A DNA stretch of 64,000 bases from Rotaria sordida (lineage: Eukaryota > Rotifera > Eurotatoria > Philodinida > Philodinidae): positions 111,534-175,533 of the forward strand of contig CAJNOL010000269.1 of assembly GCA_905250125.1 (NCBI GenBank). The letters run 5' to 3'. The position numbers and the translations under genes are program-made. Positions 63,701 to 64,000 of this stretch are shown one piece after another. The notes beneath the pieces are model-generated. The model saw only the letters and a list, made by a program, of their open reading frames with translations, was not told the DNA's origin and searched no databases. Position 1 is the first letter of the stretch; every line of letters begins with the position of its first letter.

Positions 63701-64000
63701 GATTTTACTTACTTGAGCAAATAAAGAATTGATTTCTCGTCCATGTCCAAATAAATCAAGCTGCCAAGCAACAGCAGGTTGTGAACAAGTACGCAACTCA
63801 TTTTTAACAAAACGAAAACCAAATGTACATTGATCAATCATTGCAGAATAATGACTGACAGCTTCATCATTTGAAACCCAACTACCACCGGCTATATCTA
63901 TACGTCCTAAAGTTCAAAAGAATTCTTTTAATCAATCAAAAAAAATAATTAAAAAATCAATTTTTAACCATCATTGAATAGTTTTCGTATTATTTTTTTA
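57745..64000 (-). CDS. MAN2B1: Lysosomal alpha-mannosidase (GH38), 5' end beyond the window
   Basis: GH38 enzymes remove alpha-mannose from N-glycan fragments in the lysosome, using a bound zinc. The gene runs on the minus strand from beyond the right edge to TAA at 57747-57745, in some 20 short exons. From the N-terminal side: RRIDIAGGSWVSNDEAVSHY, SAMIDQCTFGFRF, VAWQLDLFGHGREINSLFAQ (nucleophile Asp in the family WxIDPFGHSRE motif; Pro and Ser are replaced here), MGYDAILFGRLDYQEKEQRT, VILYGGDFEYEDA, FYVHYSTPTCFLHAL, then ELAEIMSLLQHHDTITGTSP with the conserved HHD, and IITDRAQGGGSINDGQVEIM. The extreme end LYPMQIRSFIIKL resembles the mammalian LEPMEIRTFLA. Secretion signal and the first His of the zinc site lie outside the window. 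Its large introns (58640-60075, 61090-61720) contain repeats. Confidence 0.92.
59290..60021. mobile_element. Inverted-repeat element in mannosidase intron (about 730 bp)
   Basis: The left end CAGAGTGTCCCAGAAATAAT, followed by CTACC, pairs with the right end (reverse complement CAGATAACCCAGAAATAATC, then TATTC). Pairing continues through GAATAGAATATATCTC against GAATGGAATATCTCT. TA lies at the left flank; the right flank is less clear. No transposase frame was seen. A second, weaker inverted pair (GACAAGCAATTT near 58703 and its complement near 59272) suggests another element beside it. Confidence 0.65.

Overview
This is eukaryotic, animal-type nuclear DNA. It is strongly A+T-rich, and most genes are split into small exons by GT-AG introns of about 45-100 nt. 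It carries clear orthologues of metazoan genes: INTS3, SLC10A7, RAD6/UBE2A-B, a JIP3/JIP4 scaffold, a tektin, ENGASE, gankyrin and lysosomal alpha-mannosidase. Three traits together suggest a bdelloid rotifer (inference, about 75% sure): a fungal/bacterial-type amino-acid permease, an interstitial TGTGGG-type repeat tract (as I recall, the bdelloid telomere unit) and acceptor-like sites just upstream of several start codons (rotifers trans-splice a leader). No rRNA, tRNA or CRISPR was recognised.

Layout. 0.9-7.6 kb (+): fungal-type amino-acid permease with two giant introns full of inverted-repeat elements. 7.6-12.3 kb: gene-poor, with TGTGGG repeats in both orientations, a 10-N gap and decayed coding fragments. 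12.3-13.8 kb (-): GT10 alpha-fucosyltransferase. 13.8-17.6 kb: no gene seen. 17.6-20.3 kb (-): tektin. 21.8-23.9 kb (+): a helical-repeat-like protein with a CAAX end. 25.2-36.0 kb (+): JIP3/JIP4 scaffold. 36.3-39.1 kb (-): ankyrin-repeat protein with a one-base frameshift. 40.1-41.8 kb (+): SLC10A7. 41.9-43.2 kb (+): RAD6-type E2. 45.1-51.9 kb (+): INTS3. 53.1-56.3 kb (+): ENGASE. 56.4-57.6 kb (+): short gankyrin. 57.7 kb to the right edge (-): lysosomal alpha-mannosidase, cut at its 5' end by the window.

The main structural theme is non-autonomous inverted-repeat elements (MITE/foldback type, often between TA dinucleotides). They sit inside introns and account for several of the unusually long introns. 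At least two families recur in unrelated genes: tektin/JIP/INTS3, and UBE2/ENGASE. Two same-strand pairs (SLC10A7-UBE2 and ENGASE-gankyrin) are separated by only 108 and 71 bp, with a poly(A) signal followed by a polypyrimidine-AG site just before the downstream ATG, as expected for trans-spliced operons. ENGASE and alpha-mannosidase, both N-glycan catabolic enzymes, flank the proteasome chaperone gankyrin. No complete autonomous transposon was found.
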